Assembly: GCF_902459685.1 (NCBI RefSeq)
Contig: NZ_CABPSF010000005.1
Location: forward strand, 186,001 to 250,000
Length of the DNA stretch: 64,000 nt
Direction: 5' to 3'
DNA from: Pandoraea iniqua
GTDB taxonomy: Bacteria > Pseudomonadota > Gammaproteobacteria > Burkholderiales > Burkholderiaceae
Of the stretch, positions 32,359 to 41,303 are shown piece after piece (within the stretch, counting starts at the first letter, position 1; every line of letters starts with the position of its first letter). The notes below the pieces were generated by a model. It was not told the DNA's origin. It saw nothing but the letters and a program-made list of their open reading frames with translations, and ran no database searches. Made by a program: the position numbers and the translations under genes.

Positions 32359-33916
32359 CTTCGGCTCGCAAGTCACCCAGCTCATTGGACGCCGCGTTCG
32401 CGAAGCGCACGTCTACTGCGAGATCCATCCGAACGACGTTTCGGACGAATTCATCCGCGAATTCAACCCGAAGGCCGTCATTCTGTCGGGCAGCCATGCG
32501 AGCACGTACGAAGATAAGGACTTGCGTGCACCGCAGGCGGTCTGGGAACTGGGCGTGCCGGTGCTGGGCATTTGCTACGGCATGTTTGCGATGACGGTGC
32601 AGTTGGGCGGACAGGTCGAGGCCAGCGATCATCGCGAGTTCGGCTATGCCGAAGTGCGTGCGCATGCGCATACGCCGTTGCTCGAAGGCATTGAGGATTT
32701 CCGTACGGCCGAAGGTCACGGCATGCTCAAGGTGTGGATGAGCCACGGCGACAAGGTGACGCAACTGCCGCCGGGCTTCGAGCTGATGGCATCGACGCCG
32801 AGCTGCCCGATTGCCGGTATCGCTGACGTGGCGCGCAACTATTACGCGGTGCAGTTCCACCCGGAAGTCACGCACACGGTGAAGGGCCGCGAGTTGCTGG
32901 AGCGCTTTGTGCTCCAGATCGCGGGTGCCAAGCCGGACTGGATCATGCGCGACCACATCGAAGAGGCTGTGAAGGCCATTCGCGAGCAAGTGGGCGACGA
33001 GGAAGTGATTCTGGGTCTGTCGGGCGGTGTCGATTCGAGCGTCGCGGCGGCGCTGATTCACCGAGCGATTGGCGATCAGCTGACGTGCGTGTTCGTTGAC
33101 CACGGTCTGCTGCGTCTGAACGAAGGCCAGATGGTGATGGAAATGTTCCAGGGCCGTCTGCACGCGAAGGTGGTGCACGTGGACGCGTCGGCGCAGTTCA
33201 TGGGTCACCTGAAGGGCGTGACCGATCCGGAGCAGAAGCGCAAGATCATCGGCCGCGAGTTCGTGGAAGTGTTCCAGGCCGAAGCGAAGAAGCTGAAGAA
33301 TGCGAAGTGGCTGGCACAGGGCACGATCTATCCGGACGTGATCGAGTCGGGCGGTGCGAAGACGAAGAAGGCGACGACGATCAAGAGCCACCACAACGTG
33401 GGCGGCCTGCCGGAGACGCTGGGTCTGAAGCTGCTGGAACCGCTGCGCGATCTGTTCAAGGACGAAGTGCGCGAGTTGGGCGTGGCGCTGGGTCTGCCGC
33501 ACGATATGGTGTATCGCCACCCGTTCCCGGGCCCGGGTCTGGGCGTTCGTATTCTGGGCGAAGTGAAGTCCGAGTATGCCGACCTGCTGCGCCGCGCCGA
33601 TGCGATCTTCATCGAAGAGCTGCGCAACACGGTCGAGCCGAATAGCGGCAAGACTTGGTACGAACTGACGAGCCAGGCGTTCGCAGTGTTCCTGCCGGTG
33701 AAGAGCGTGGGCGTGATGGGCGATGGCCGCACGTATGAGTGGGTGGTGGCACTGCGCGCTGTGCAGACGCAAGACTTCATGACGGCCCACTGGGCCCACC
33801 TGCCGCACGACCTGCTTGGTAAGGTCTCGAACCGCATCATTAATGAAGTGCGTGGTTTGAACCGGGTTGTTTATGACATCTCGGGTAAGCCGCCTGCAAC
33901 GATTGAGTGGGAGTAA
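32333..33916 (+). CDS. guaA: GMP synthase (glutamine-hydrolysing)
   Basis: Aminates XMP to GMP using glutamine and ATP. The N-terminal class I amidotransferase has nucleophile Cys81 in GICYGMF and the FHPEVTH His/Glu region. The ATP pyrophosphatase domain has [15 protein letters not shown], and the C-terminal dimerisation domain ends TIEWE with the usual PPATIEW motif. I chose the ATG at 32333 ([11 protein letters not shown]), matching the conserved N-terminus; 527 residues is normal. A strong terminator follows. Confidence 0.97.
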   Translation: MHDKILILDFGSQVTQLIGRRVREAHVYCEIHPNDVSDEFIREFNPKAVILSGSHASTYEDKDLRAPQAVWELGVPVLGICYGMFAMTVQLGGQVEASDHREFGYAEVRAHAHTPLLEGIEDFRTAEGHGMLKVWMSHGDKVTQLPPGFELMASTPSCPIAGIADVARNYYAVQFHPEVTHTVKGRELLERFVLQIAGAKPDWIMRDHIEEAVKAIREQVGDEEVILGLSGGVDSSVAAALIHRAIGDQLTCVFVDHGLLRLNEGQMVMEMFQGRLHAKVVHVDASAQFMGHLKGVTDPEQKRKIIGREFVEVFQAEAKKLKNAKWLAQGTIYPDVIESGGAKTKKATTIKSHHNVGGLPETLGLKLLEPLRDLFKDEVRELGVALGLPHDMVYRHPFPGPGLGVRILGEVKSEYADLLRRADAIFIEELRNTVEPNSGKTWYELTSQAFAVFLPVKSVGVMGDGRTYEWVVALRAVQTQDFMTAHWAHLPHDLLGKVSNRIINEVRGLNRVVYDISGKPPATIEWE

Positions 33917-33959
33917 AAATCTCCACGCAGTTAGGAGATTAGCTCGGTAGCGAATGAGA

Positions 33960-33994
33960 AACGGCTTGGCAATTCAATTGCCAAGCCGTTTTTT
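33960..33994 (+). terminator. Intrinsic terminator after guaA
   Basis: AACGGCTTGGCAATT and AATTGCCAAGCCGTT form a 15-base perfect stem, with the AT-rich inner part as loop, followed by a T6 tract. The facing LysR gene ends 13 bases later and could use the same stem in reverse. Confidence 0.9.
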
Positions 33995-34006
33995 CATTCG
34001 CGCCAA

Positions 34007-34921
34007 TCAATAGCGCTCACTGATGCTGACCCGCTCGGCAAGAAAATCCAGCAGCGCTCGCACGCGCAAGGGCAGGTGGCCACCTTGCCCCACGAACACC
34101 GAGTGAACCTCTTCCACCTCGCCCGGATTGAAGGCTTCGAGTAGCGGCACCAGTCTCCCGGCGGCGATGTCTTCTCGCACTTGAAATGCGGCGAGGCGGG
34201 CCAAGCCGAGCCCGGCGACGGCCAGACGGTGCAGCGCTTCGCCATCGCTGGCTTGTGCATTGCCAGTGACGGGGAACACAGTGTCCACACCATCAACCCG
34301 AAACGGCCACCCCGGCTGCGCCCGCACGTAATTCGCCCCGAGCAGATTGTGTTGCTGCAATTCGTCTGGCGTCGTCGGCGTCCCGCGACGCGCCAGATAA
34401 CTGGGCGCACCAACAATCACCATTCGCGTCTGGCCGAGCTTGCGCGCCATGAGACTGGAACTCTTGAGCGGACCGGCACGAACCGCGACATCGGTCCTCT
34501 GCTCAAGGATGTCGATGACTTCATCGGTCAGTACGATATCCAGCGAGACATCCGGATAGCGCTCAAGAAATTCGGGCACGAGTGGCAGCAGAAAATGGTG
34601 CGCGAACGGCACGTTCGCGTTGACCCGCAGCCTGCCGCGAGGCGTGACTTGCGCACTTGCGTAACGTTCGGCTTCGTCCAGATCGGCCAGCACCTGAATG
34701 CCGCGCTCATAGAATGTGCAGCCTTCCGGCGTCAATTGAAGTTGTCGGGTGGACCGGTTGATCAATCGCGTCCCGAGACGACCCTCCAGCCGCCCCACGA
34801 GCTTGCTGACGGCAGACGGCGTCATCCCACTGGCACGCGCCGCTGCCGCGAAGCCGCCCAGTTTGATGACGCGAACGAACACTTCCAGCTCGCCGGACCG
34901 GTTGACCTCAAGACGTGCCAC
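34007..34921 (-). CDS. LysR-type transcriptional regulator
   Basis: A 304-residue LTTR: N-terminal winged helix (residues 8-65; ELEVFVRVIKLGGFAAAARA, TPSAVSKLVGRLEGRLGTRL) and a C-terminal periplasmic-binding-like effector domain from about residue 90. It belongs to the large group resembling CrgA/DsdC-like LTTRs. It is divergent from a secreted esterase gene, and the shared upstream region holds three copies of an 8-bp palindrome, so it probably controls that gene and itself. Confidence 0.88.
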   Translation of the reverse strand: MARLEVNRSGELEVFVRVIKLGGFAAAARASGMTPSAVSKLVGRLEGRLGTRLINRSTRQLQLTPEGCTFYERGIQVLADLDEAERYASAQVTPRGRLRVNANVPFAHHFLLPLVPEFLERYPDVSLDIVLTDEVIDILEQRTDVAVRAGPLKSSSLMARKLGQTRMVIVGAPSYLARRGTPTTPDELQQHNLLGANYVRAQPGWPFRVDGVDTVFPVTGNAQASDGEALHRLAVAGLGLARLAAFQVREDIAAGRLVPLLEAFNPGEVEEVHSVFVGQGGHLPLRVRALLDFLAERVSISERY

Positions 34922-34933
34922 GACGACCTCCTC

Positions 34934-35029
34934 GGTGAATTCAAGTCACGAATATTTGTACCGGAGACAGTCTAGTCCATATGTGTCGTTGAATTCATGA
35001 TTAACACCTGTGTTGACATTGAATTCACC
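34934..35029. promoter_or_regulatory. Three TGAATTCA palindromes between LysR and esterase genes
   Basis: TGAATTCA occurs at 34936-34943, 34990-34997 and 35020-35027. The outer copies extend to GGTGAATTCA and its reverse complement TGAATTCACC, so they are in mirrored orientation. This is a plausible operator set for the LysR regulator. Confidence 0.55.
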
Positions 35030-35032
35030 AAT

Positions 35033-36364
35033 ATGAAAATCGTCTCAAAATCCTCGACCAACGCGATGCTGGGCTTGGCGCTAACGATTGGCACAGCGGT
35101 TTCCTCTACGCAGGCCTGCGCTGCCGACGCAACTTGGATCACCACATGGACCGCCAGCCCGCAGCCCGTATGGGGCGCTGACTTCCTGTTTCCGACCAAC
35201 ATTCCCGCGACACTGCGTGATCAGACCGTACGTCAGGTGGCCCGCGTCAGTCTGGGCGGGAAGCGGGTACGCATCGTCTTGTCCAATGCGTACGGAAAGC
35301 AGCCGATCATCGTGGGGAAGGCCACGATCGCGTTGCCGGCGGCGGATGGGGATGGTGGACTGATCAACGACAGCCTGCGAATCACCACCTTCGGTGGGCA
35401 CGAAACGGCCACGATCCTGCCCGGCGCATCGTTGGTCAGCGACCCCGTTGCGTTGTCCGTGCCCGCACTCGGACAGGTGACGGTGAGCGTGTATTTGCCG
35501 GAAAGCACACCAGTGACCACGTTCCACTGGGACGGCCGTCAGACCGGATGGATCGTTGCCGGCGACCAGACGACGGTGGCGACACCGCCTCCGTCAGGGC
35601 CGAAAACGGAAAGCACAACAGCGCGTACGCTGCTTAGCGGGGTACTCGTCGAAGCACCATCGACCACGCAAACGATTGCAGTCATCGGTGATTCCATCAC
35701 GGATGGCGCGACCGCCAGCCTCGACAAGGACAGCCGGTGGCCCGATTTTCTGGCGGCTCGCTTGGCGCCGTACGGCGTGGGCGTTGTCAACGCCGGTATT
35801 TCGGGCGCTCGACTGTTGTCCGATGGTATGGGGGTGAACGCATTGGCGCGAATCGATCGCGACGTGCTCGCGCAGCCGGGTGTGAAGAGCGTCGTCGTCA
35901 TGCTGGGCATCAACGACATCTCATGGCCGGGGACGGCCTTCGCGCCGACCAGCGCGCTACCGACACTGGAGGCCCTAACGTCGGGCTATCGCCAGCTGAT
36001 CGCGCAGGCACATGCCCGAGGCATTCGCGTGATTGGCGCAACGCTCACGCCGTTTGAGGGCGCGTTGCCCGGCACGCCGCTTGATAACTACTACCAGCGG
36101 GAAAAGGATGCGTTACGTCAGCGCGTGAACGCGTGGATTCGTGACGGCGGCGCTTTCGATGCCGTCATCGATTTTGACGCAGCACTGCGCGACCCTGTGC
36201 ATCCGTCCCGGATGAACGCACGGTTCGATTCCGGGGATCATCTGCATCCGGGTGACGAAGGCAATCGTGCGATGGCCGAGACCGTCGATATTGACGCCTT
36301 GCTGCCCGGTATCGGTCTCACACGCCAAGCATTGAGTTCCGACTCAGGTATTGTTCGGGAGTGA
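35033..36364 (+). CDS. Secreted SGNH/GDSL-family esterase
   Basis: A probable periplasmic or secreted hydrolase of the SGNH family, acting on esters such as acylated sugars or lipids. From the ATG at 35033 a signal peptide of about 28 residues ends TQACAAD. The GDS motif IGDSITDG provides the nucleophilic Ser, MLGINDISWPG is the GxND block, and DHLHPGDEGN supplies the Asp-His pair. About 200 residues with beta-strand character precede the catalytic domain. Length is 443 residues. A GTG/ATG farther upstream in frame would add 12 residues with no signal character. Confidence 0.85.
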   Translation: MKIVSKSSTNAMLGLALTIGTAVSSTQACAADATWITTWTASPQPVWGADFLFPTNIPATLRDQTVRQVARVSLGGKRVRIVLSNAYGKQPIIVGKATIALPAADGDGGLINDSLRITTFGGHETATILPGASLVSDPVALSVPALGQVTVSVYLPESTPVTTFHWDGRQTGWIVAGDQTTVATPPPSGPKTESTTARTLLSGVLVEAPSTTQTIAVIGDSITDGATASLDKDSRWPDFLAARLAPYGVGVVNAGISGARLLSDGMGVNALARIDRDVLAQPGVKSVVVMLGINDISWPGTAFAPTSALPTLEALTSGYRQLIAQAHARGIRVIGATLTPFEGALPGTPLDNYYQREKDALRQRVNAWIRDGGAFDAVIDFDAALRDPVHPSRMNARFDSGDHLHPGDEGNRAMAETVDIDALLPGIGLTRQALSSDSGIVRE

Positions 36365-36532
36365 CGGATGTGCCGTGTTTTAATCTCATCGGGGCACTCA
36401 TTTAAGCGAAAATTCTCGCGATGAAGTTGCGCCTGATGACCGGGCAACATCGTTCGTTTCCCCTGAGTTCGAACGCAATGCCGCAGCACGGGGCCCCCAA
36501 GAGCAAAGCCATCATTTGGGAACACGCGATCC

Positions 36533-37156
36533 ATGGATTACATCAATACGCCTCGCTCCTTCAAACAACCAGAGGCAATAGTGCAGCGACGAGGCATGCT
36601 GAACGAACCCCATATTGCCCCGTTAGTTTCCTATGTTGAGGGGCTTAGGGTCAAACAGCCAGAATGGGAATTTCAGGATTTTGATCCGGCAGATGGCGGC
36701 GTTGATGCCGATATGCTTTTTCTCTTGGAGAAACCTGGCCCGATGACTTCAATGTCAGGTAAGCGCATGGGGTCAGGCTTCATTTCTCGCAACAACGATG
36801 ATCTGACGGCAGAAGCGTTGTTCCGCTTTATGAACGAAGCAAAGATCAGCAGAAAGAGAACGGTGCTGTGGAATGTCGTGCCCGGATGGAATAAAACCAT
36901 CAAGGTCGGATCAACGGAATGGCGCGAAGGCCTTCAAGAGCTAAACAACCTTGTGGCGTTGCTGCCAAATCTGAAGACTGCGGTCTTAGTTGGGCGAAAG
37001 GCGGGGAGGGCTGAGAAGCTGATGGCGTCGCTGGACGTCAATATCTTCACTTCGGCTCATCCTTCCCCAAAAGTTCGCAGCATAAATCGGGCGATGTGGG
37101 ATCGCATACCGGAGCAATGGGCGAATGCAGCGAATAGCTTGCTGCGCTCCAAGTGA
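36533..37156 (+). CDS. Uracil-DNA-glycosylase-like protein
   Basis: A 207-residue protein resembling the uracil-DNA glycosylase superfamily. FLLEKPGP (residues 63-70) sits where the GxDPG water-activating loop is found, VLWNVVPGWN (111-120) resembles the uracil pocket, and SAHPSPKV (174-181) matches the C-terminal HPSP DNA-intercalation loop. The usual Asp/Asn in the first motif is replaced by Glu-Lys-Pro, so activity is uncertain. Base composition is clearly lower in GC than its neighbours (near 50%), which suggests transfer. It is followed after 60 bases by a converging exonuclease gene. Confidence 0.7.
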   Translation: MDYINTPRSFKQPEAIVQRRGMLNEPHIAPLVSYVEGLRVKQPEWEFQDFDPADGGVDADMLFLLEKPGPMTSMSGKRMGSGFISRNNDDLTAEALFRFMNEAKISRKRTVLWNVVPGWNKTIKVGSTEWREGLQELNNLVALLPNLKTAVLVGRKAGRAEKLMASLDVNIFTSAHPSPKVRSINRAMWDRIPEQWANAANSLLRSK

Positions 37157-37215
37157 ATCTTCCCGCCAATACATGAGCTCCACGGCGGGCATTTTCGTAC
37201 CGGCAGCCGTCTCGC

Positions 37216-37830
37216 TTACCCACCCGCCGCCAACGTCCGCAACAACATCGGCACCTTTTCCTTGCTCGTGACTTGCACGCGAGAAATCAGTGCGTGATCG
37301 ACACGAGCAAGGCCATAGGTCCGCGAGATGTCGTTCTGCATCCGTTGCCAGAGATGGGTTGTCATTTCCGCGTCAACCATCGCCCGGTGAGCGCGTCCGG
37401 TTTGCGGCAGTTGCAGCATCGCTGCCAAGCTCGACAGCCGGTGATTCACTGCATTCGGATAAATCCGGCGCGCCGTCAGCATCGTGCACGCGAACGCGTG
37501 ATTCGCCGGGGTGCCGAGCAACGCAAGCTCCGCCTGCCAGAACCGTTTGTCGAAGCCGGCATTGTGCGCAACGACAGGGCAGTTGCCCACGAACGCGACC
37601 GCTTCGCGCATGACCTTCGAGACGGGCGGCGCTGACGCGATCATGTCGTTCGTGATACCGGTGAGTGCCACCACGTCGGACGGAATGCGTCGTCCCGCGT
37701 TCATCAGGCTCTGATAGCGGTCGACAATCTGCCCGTCACGCCACAGCACCACGGCAATTTCGGTGGCCCGGTCACCCTGCGTGGGCGACAAGCCCGTCGT
37801 TTCGAAGTCAAGCACGGCAACAGTTTGCAT
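37216..37830 (-). CDS. DnaQ-like 3'-5' exonuclease (DEDDh)
   Basis: A 204-residue exonuclease domain protein. Exo I is VAVLDFETTGLSP with catalytic Asp8 and Glu10; Exo II is VVAHNAGFDKRF; Exo III is GRAHRAMVDAEMT with the DEDDh His and final Asp. The ATG at 37830 gives the usual N-terminus; the frame is open 15 bases farther. It is too small to carry a polymerase-binding domain of the epsilon subunit type, so it is more like a stand-alone repair or RNA exonuclease. It converges with the uracil-glycosylase-like gene. Confidence 0.85.
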   Translation of the reverse strand: MQTVAVLDFETTGLSPTQGDRATEIAVVLWRDGQIVDRYQSLMNAGRRIPSDVVALTGITNDMIASAPPVSKVMREAVAFVGNCPVVAHNAGFDKRFWQAELALLGTPANHAFACTMLTARRIYPNAVNHRLSSLAAMLQLPQTGRAHRAMVDAEMTTHLWQRMQNDISRTYGLARVDHALISRVQVTSKEKVPMLLRTLAAGG

Positions 37831-37920
37831 ACGTCTCTGAATCAAGAATTACTGAATTACTGAACTACTGAACTACAAATAACTTGGCGCTGGGGCTCGG
37901 CACTGGGTCGATCACCGGCA

Positions 37921-38865
37921 TCAAATATTCATCAACGCCAACGTCGCCCGGGACAACTCAGAATCGGGCCGATTCAACTCGTTAACCACTTCGAAGTGGT
38001 TCGCGCCTCTCACCTGAAACACACCGGCAAGCCGCGCGCGACCCGCCAGTGCATCGGCAAGCTCCCGGTTCTGGCGTTTGAACTCCGGACTCTCCAGCGT
38101 CCCCCACGCCACCAGCGCCGGACAATTGGCCTTGTCCAGTTGCTTCATCGGGCTGAATTCAATCACCTGTGCCGGACTCAGCGTCACGTACTTCCCGCGC
38201 ACCGACATGACGACCGGCGCAAGGTCGCCCATCCCGCTCATCACAACGCCACCCTTGAGCAGCTGTGCAGGCGCACCGTGCGCCTTCCAGTCAGTGGTGA
38301 GCATCACCGCCGTCAGATGACCGCCCGACGAATGCCCCGAAACATAAACGCGCTCAGGGTCGCCGCCGAAGCGCCGCGCATTGGCACCCACCCACGCCAG
38401 CGCCCGGCGACATTGATCGACCATACCGGGCAGCGTGTTCGCCGGCATGTTGTCGAAATTGATCGCGACATAGATCGCGCCAGCACCGACAAACGTCGGC
38501 GCCGGCCCGGAACTGTCGTCCTTGGAGAGCATCTGCCACGCGCCACCGTGGATGAACACCATGATGGGCAGATTGCGCGCACCCGGCGGGGCAAAGACGT
38601 CGAGATTTTCCGACGCCTTGCTGCCGTACGAATACGTGGTCGGCGGCAGCTTCTGACGCACGTCCTCGCTGGTCCGCGCGTAGCCGTCGATCACCTGCTT
38701 GGCATTGGGCGCCCACACGGTCTGCGTGTAGGCGTCGTCCAACTGCTTCTGTGTGTAATCGAGAAAGACCTTCTTATCTACGTCGTCCGCGTAGGCAATT
38801 CGGGACAGCGATGTGGCAGCCATGGCGCCTAACCCATAGCGGACGAACTGACGTCGATCGATCAT
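37921..38865 (-). CDS. Tat-exported alpha/beta hydrolase (kynurenine-formamidase/esterase-like)
   Basis: A 314-residue hydrolase with a twin-arginine signal (DRRQFVRYGLGAMAATS, cleavage near AYA-DD), so it folds before export. The oxyanion motif FIHGGAWQ and nucleophile elbow VSGHSSGGH are those of esterases and arylformamidases; the catalytic His is in GANHFEVVNEL near the C-terminus. Natural substrate unknown. It lies alone between a DnaQ-like gene and a membrane hydroxylase-like gene, all on the minus strand. Confidence 0.85.
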   Translation of the reverse strand: MIDRRQFVRYGLGAMAATSLSRIAYADDVDKKVFLDYTQKQLDDAYTQTVWAPNAKQVIDGYARTSEDVRQKLPPTTYSYGSKASENLDVFAPPGARNLPIMVFIHGGAWQMLSKDDSSGPAPTFVGAGAIYVAINFDNMPANTLPGMVDQCRRALAWVGANARRFGGDPERVYVSGHSSGGHLTAVMLTTDWKAHGAPAQLLKGGVVMSGMGDLAPVVMSVRGKYVTLSPAQVIEFSPMKQLDKANCPALVAWGTLESPEFKRQNRELADALAGRARLAGVFQVRGANHFEVVNELNRPDSELSRATLALMNI

Positions 38866-38919
38866 GAAGGTCTCTTATCTAGCGCTCGGTGTGCGCCAGA
38901 TTCTACCAAAGCCGTGCGC

Positions 38920-39729
38920 TCAGAAAGCTGTCATCGCCTTGCGCTCCTCCTCCGTAAGGATCGGGCCATCGAGCGTGACCTGAGAGTGATCGTCCCTGAA
39001 CTTCGCAATGATAGGTTTGAGCTCCGCCTTAATGTGCTTTTCGCTATAGCCGTTAAACAGATGGCCCAGCAGACCGCGCCGCAAATCGCTGCTTCCCATA
39101 TACCAGTCGGCAATCGGGAAGGTCAGGTTCATGTTGTATTTCATCATGATGCCCATGTTGTGATGGGCGGTGTGATGGCGGCGAATGGTGTTGATGAACG
39201 GCATATGGCGCACGAACCAGTTCTCGTGACAGTGGCAGCAATAGTGGAATGTCTCATAAATCACATACTGGCCGACCATCGTCAGGAAAACCATCCAGCC
39301 CGCATTCGTGTTCAGAATCAGCGAGGTCACGTAGCCAAAGACGCCGCCGCCTACGCCGAGCGTAATCAGCACGCGCCACGGAAAAAACACGATCCGGAAT
39401 TCGCGCGTGGTGTCGATCGTCGACAACTGATCGGTGAAGTACTGGTGATGCTGGCGCGTATGGCGGTTGTAAATCTCGCGCAAGCCCCAGACATCCACTC
39501 GCCGGTGCATCACAAACCGGTGCATGAACCATTCGACGAAGTTGCCCGCCAAAAACACTGGCACGATCAACAACCATTCCCACGTGGGCTGCTGCAACCG
39601 GCTCACCGCGTAACTCACCGCACCAATGGCCACGATGTACATCACGACGATGTGCAGGAGGCCGTTATACATTGGGCTGATATCGGACTTGTACTGCTCT
39701 CTGAACTTCAATTGACGCTCTGTAATCAC
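38920..39729 (-). CDS. Fatty acid hydroxylase/sterol desaturase family membrane protein
   Basis: A 269-residue integral membrane di-iron protein. Histidine clusters typical of the family are present: WFMHRFVMHRR (His70, His75), NRHTRQHHQYF (His90, His94, His95), CCHCHE and RRHHTAHHNMG. Membrane segments lie at about residues 22-42, 52-67 and in the middle. I use the GTG at 39729 because AGGAG precedes it at normal spacing; the frame runs farther into the MFS gene but has no family sequence. Its substrate is unknown. It follows an MFS gene and may share that transcript. Confidence 0.82.
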   Translation of the reverse strand: MITERQLKFREQYKSDISPMYNGLLHIVVMYIVAIGAVSYAVSRLQQPTWEWLLIVPVFLAGNFVEWFMHRFVMHRRVDVWGLREIYNRHTRQHHQYFTDQLSTIDTTREFRIVFFPWRVLITLGVGGGVFGYVTSLILNTNAGWMVFLTMVGQYVIYETFHYCCHCHENWFVRHMPFINTIRRHHTAHHNMGIMMKYNMNLTFPIADWYMGSSDLRRGLLGHLFNGYSEKHIKAELKPIIAKFRDDHSQVTLDGPILTEEERKAMTAF

Positions 39730-39775
39730 GGCGAGTCTCCTGCGTTTAAACGATGAAAAATGAACAAGTGCGCGA

Positions 39776-41158
39776 CTAATGCGACACGTCCTCCAGCGAT
39801 CGCCCCTTGGTTTCGACCCCGAGCAACAGCACGGCCAGTGCGGCGATGACGAAGGAGAGGGCGCCCATGGTGAACACGCCCGTCTGGCCCCACGTCGGCA
39901 GCAGCACACCGATGGCGAAGGGCCCGGCCAACGACCCGACGCGTCCGATGGAAGACGCGAAGCCGGAACCGGTGGCGCGCATGCGGGTGGGGTAGAGCTC
40001 GGGCGTGTAGGCGTACAGCACGGACCACATGCCGAAGAGGAAGAACTGCATCATGAGACCCGCCGCGATCAACTGCTCGATGGGCGCTTTGTGGCCCGCT
40101 GCCTGCCCATACAGATAGGCCGCCACGGCACTGCCCAGCAACATCAGTGCACACGTCGGCTTGCGTCCCCATTTCTCGAGCAACCATGCGGAAAAGAGGA
40201 AGCCCGGAATGCCGGCGAGCGAGATGTAGACGGTGTAGAGCACCGACTTGGTGATCTCGTAACCGGCCTGTTGCAGCAAGGCGCCGAGCCACGTCGTCAG
40301 CCCGTAGTAACCGAGCAGGGCGAAGAACCACGTGGTCCACAGCATGACCGTGCGTTTGGCATAGATGCCGCGCCAGATCTCGGCGAAGAGCGCTTTGCGG
40401 TCAGACTGAACGCGCGGCGCGCCTGCCGTGACGACCGGCTCGGGCAGCTTGCGCCCGTACGCTTTTTCCACCTTGGCTTCGATGAGGTTCATGACATCGG
40501 CCGCGTCTTTCATGCGCCCGGTGTCTTCGAGCCAGCGAGGCGATTCCGGCACCATGCGCCGGATGACGAACACGAACACCGCCGGGACGGCCAGCGCGAT
40601 AAAGATGCCGCGCCAGCCGATCACGGGCAACATGAAGTAGGCGAACACGCCCGCGGCAATGAAGCCGATAGGCCAGAAGCCCTCCAGAATGGCCACGTAC
40701 TTGCCACGGCTCTTGGCCGGCACGATCTCGGAGACCATCGACAGACCGATCGGGAACTCCATCCCCATGCCGAAGCCGAGCAGCACGCGGTACAGCATCA
40801 GCGAATCGACGTTGTGCGCGAAGCCGCACATCAGGCTGCCGACGCCCCAAAAGATCATGCTGATCTGGAAGATCGGTTTTCTGCCGAACTTGTCAGCCAG
40901 CAAGCCCGCCGTCGCGGCCCCCACGAACATCCCGAGGAAGCTGGAACTGGCGAGCAGCCCGGCTTGCGACGCGGACAAGCCGAATTCAGCCTTGATCGAA
41001 CCCAGCACGAACGTCATCAATCCGAGATCCATCGAATCGAAAAACCAAGCCGTGGCGATGATCGAGAAAAGACTGCGCTGATAACGGGTCATCGGTAGCC
41101 GCTCAAGCCGGGCGACCACGTCAACACCTAGCCGCGACGCGGCTGCGGACATATTCAT
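39776..41158 (-). CDS. MFS transporter, sugar/aromatic-acid porter type
   Basis: A 460-residue, 12-segment permease. The family signature GLLADKFGRKP lies between helices 2 and 3, VLLGFGMGMEFPIGLSMVSEI is the helix 4-5 motif, and PESPRWLEDTGR marks the start of the central loop. The overall pattern is closest to metabolite:H+ symporters of the aromatic-acid or nicotinate type. GGAGGA precedes the ATG at 41158. A 16-bp site shared with the hydrolase promoter lies 33 bases upstream. Confidence 0.87.
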   Translation of the reverse strand: MNMSAAASRLGVDVVARLERLPMTRYQRSLFSIIATAWFFDSMDLGLMTFVLGSIKAEFGLSASQAGLLASSSFLGMFVGAATAGLLADKFGRKPIFQISMIFWGVGSLMCGFAHNVDSLMLYRVLLGFGMGMEFPIGLSMVSEIVPAKSRGKYVAILEGFWPIGFIAAGVFAYFMLPVIGWRGIFIALAVPAVFVFVIRRMVPESPRWLEDTGRMKDAADVMNLIEAKVEKAYGRKLPEPVVTAGAPRVQSDRKALFAEIWRGIYAKRTVMLWTTWFFALLGYYGLTTWLGALLQQAGYEITKSVLYTVYISLAGIPGFLFSAWLLEKWGRKPTCALMLLGSAVAAYLYGQAAGHKAPIEQLIAAGLMMQFFLFGMWSVLYAYTPELYPTRMRATGSGFASSIGRVGSLAGPFAIGVLLPTWGQTGVFTMGALSFVIAALAVLLLGVETKGRSLEDVSH

Positions 41159-41190
41159 AGGGGTGTCTCCTCCAATACATGTTGCTGATA

Positions 41191-41206
41191 ATCAACTAAC
41201 ATATTA
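41191..41206. promoter_or_regulatory. Candidate GntR operator, copy 1
   Basis: Read on the minus strand, TAATATGTTAGTTGAT matches the second copy at 43347-43362 in 15 of 16 bases. It lies 33 bases upstream of the MFS start codon. Confidence 0.6.
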
Positions 41207-41303
41207 GACATTGAGACGCAAAGCGGCCGGTGGTCCGGTCGTTGATGTGTAGTGTCTTTGCGAGGGCAGCCGTGAAAGCGCGAATCGAGTCGATTCGTCG
41301 CAA

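Noticed and set aside
35013-35018. TTGACA as the -35 box of the esterase gene
   Set aside because: A matching -10 would fall on or after the ATG at 35033, which would remove the charged start of the signal peptide.
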